A DNA stretch of 64,000 nucleotides, from the NCBI GenBank assembly GCA_022841325.1, contig JALHRS010000003.1, positions 1-64,000 of the forward strand, written 5' to 3'. This document shows positions 63,546 to 64,000 of the stretch, piece by piece (the first letter of the stretch is position 1; each line of letters opens with the position of its first letter). This stretch comes from Lysobacterales bacterium. GTDB taxonomy: Bacteria; Pseudomonadota; Gammaproteobacteria; Xanthomonadales; SZUA-5. The notes below the pieces were generated by a model that was not told the DNA's origin, did no database searches, and saw only the letters and a list, made by a program, of their open reading frames with translations. The translations under genes were made by a program, and so were the position numbers.

Positions 63546-64000
63546 TCAGACCTCCCGCACCAGTTCAGCCGTCACCCGCTCGTAGCCCAGGTCCACGGCC
63601 GCATTCATCGCGGCAACGACGATGGTGTGTACCTGCAGCGGGTAGCTGTAGTCCTCTGGTGCCTTGCTGCCCTGGCGTACCAGCAGCAGCCGCTGGCGCA
63701 GCGCGTCGAGTGCGGGGCCGTCGAATACCGTGTCGATGCCGCGGGCCTTGTCCATCACGCGCTTTAGCTTGTGCTCGACGTAGGTGCGGACGTCGTCGCC
63801 AAGTGGGCGAAGTGTGGCGATCTCGCAGCGGCGGATCACTTCGCGGGCCTGCGGGTTGCGGCGCTCGTCGAGGACGTGGCCGAGTTCGGTCTGGCCGATC
63901 AGGATGATGCCGATCAGCTTCTTGTAGCCGTCCTCGATCTCCCAGAAGCGCTTGAGGAACTTCAGCGTGTTGACGTTGAGGTCGTGGGCCTCTTCGATGA
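63546..64000 (-). CDS. MuB/ExeA-like AAA ATPase, partial
   Basis: The frame stays open to the right edge, so the N-terminus with Walker A lies outside the window. Visible are the Walker B region IEEAHDLN, the following NTLKFLKRFWEIEDG, the sensor stretch IGIILIGQTEL, and the C-terminal domain ending ERVTAELVREV. MuB binds target DNA and activates the MuA transposase. The transposase gene should lie just beyond the right edge. Confidence 0.85.
   Translation of the reverse strand, partial: IEEAHDLNVNTLKFLKRFWEIEDGYKKLIGIILIGQTELGHVLDERRNPQAREVIRRCEIATLRPLGDDVRTYVEHKLKRVMDKARGIDTVFDGPALDALRQRLLLVRQGSKAPEDYSYPLQVHTIVVAAMNAAVDLGYERVTAELVREV

Overview
The window is about 64 kb of high-GC gammaproteobacterial DNA. 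Gene content and order point to the Xanthomonadales/Lysobacterales: pilB-pilC-pilD-coaE, a Nudix-ThiE fusion, secA, a complete division and cell-wall (dcw) cluster without murD, oleA/oleB/oleC olefin genes, and many extragenic palindromes. No tRNA, rRNA, CRISPR array or intact insertion sequence was recognised.

Layout. 0-3.5 kb: oleC and an O-antigen-ligase-like membrane protein (minus strand). 3.5-4.3 kb: a long divergent spacer with a candidate small RNA of three C-rich-loop hairpins. 4.3-8.7 kb: pilB, pilC, pilD, coaE (plus). 8.7-14.2 kb: Nudix/ThiE fusion, secA, a methyltransferase-like membrane protein and an M23 peptidase (minus), with a dciA-like gene on plus. 14.7-31.3 kb: lpxC, ftsZ, ftsA, ftsQ, ddlB, murC, murG, ftsW, mraY, murF, murE, ftsI, ftsL, rsmH, mraZ (minus). 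Most of these are joined by 4-nt ATGA overlaps and driven from a promoter with four MraZ boxes.

32-35 kb: tyrosine catabolism (hmgA, hpd) with a divergent MarR regulator and a palindromic operator. 35.5-42 kb: POT peptide transporter, proS, a DUF2189 membrane protein, etfA, etfB. 42-45.6 kb: a three-gene minus-strand unit of ParA-type ATPase, PspA/IM30 and a substrate-binding/OmpA fusion, which looks like an envelope-stress module. 45.8-48.8 kb: a Tyr/Gly-rich lipoprotein and mnmG. 48.8-52.4 kb: oleA, a TMEM43-family protein and oleB, about 47 kb from oleC. 53-59 kb: a secreted esterase-like protein between inverted repeats, and a periplasmic tricorn-type peptidase. 59.1-64 kb: one end of a Mu-like transposable prophage (DUF6900, Dam, Mor, GemA, Gam, winged helix, MuB-like ATPase) that runs off the right edge.

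A window-wide theme is the intergenic repeat landscape. Period-7 tandem arrays (units such as GGGGCAC, GGGGAAC, GGGAAAA, GTGAAAG, CAGCAAC) sit directly after stop codons or before starts, often as inverted purine/pyrimidine pairs. Several families of long palindromes fill other spacers. Together with the PspA module, the C-rich-loop RNA and the missing murD, these are the observations most worth following up.
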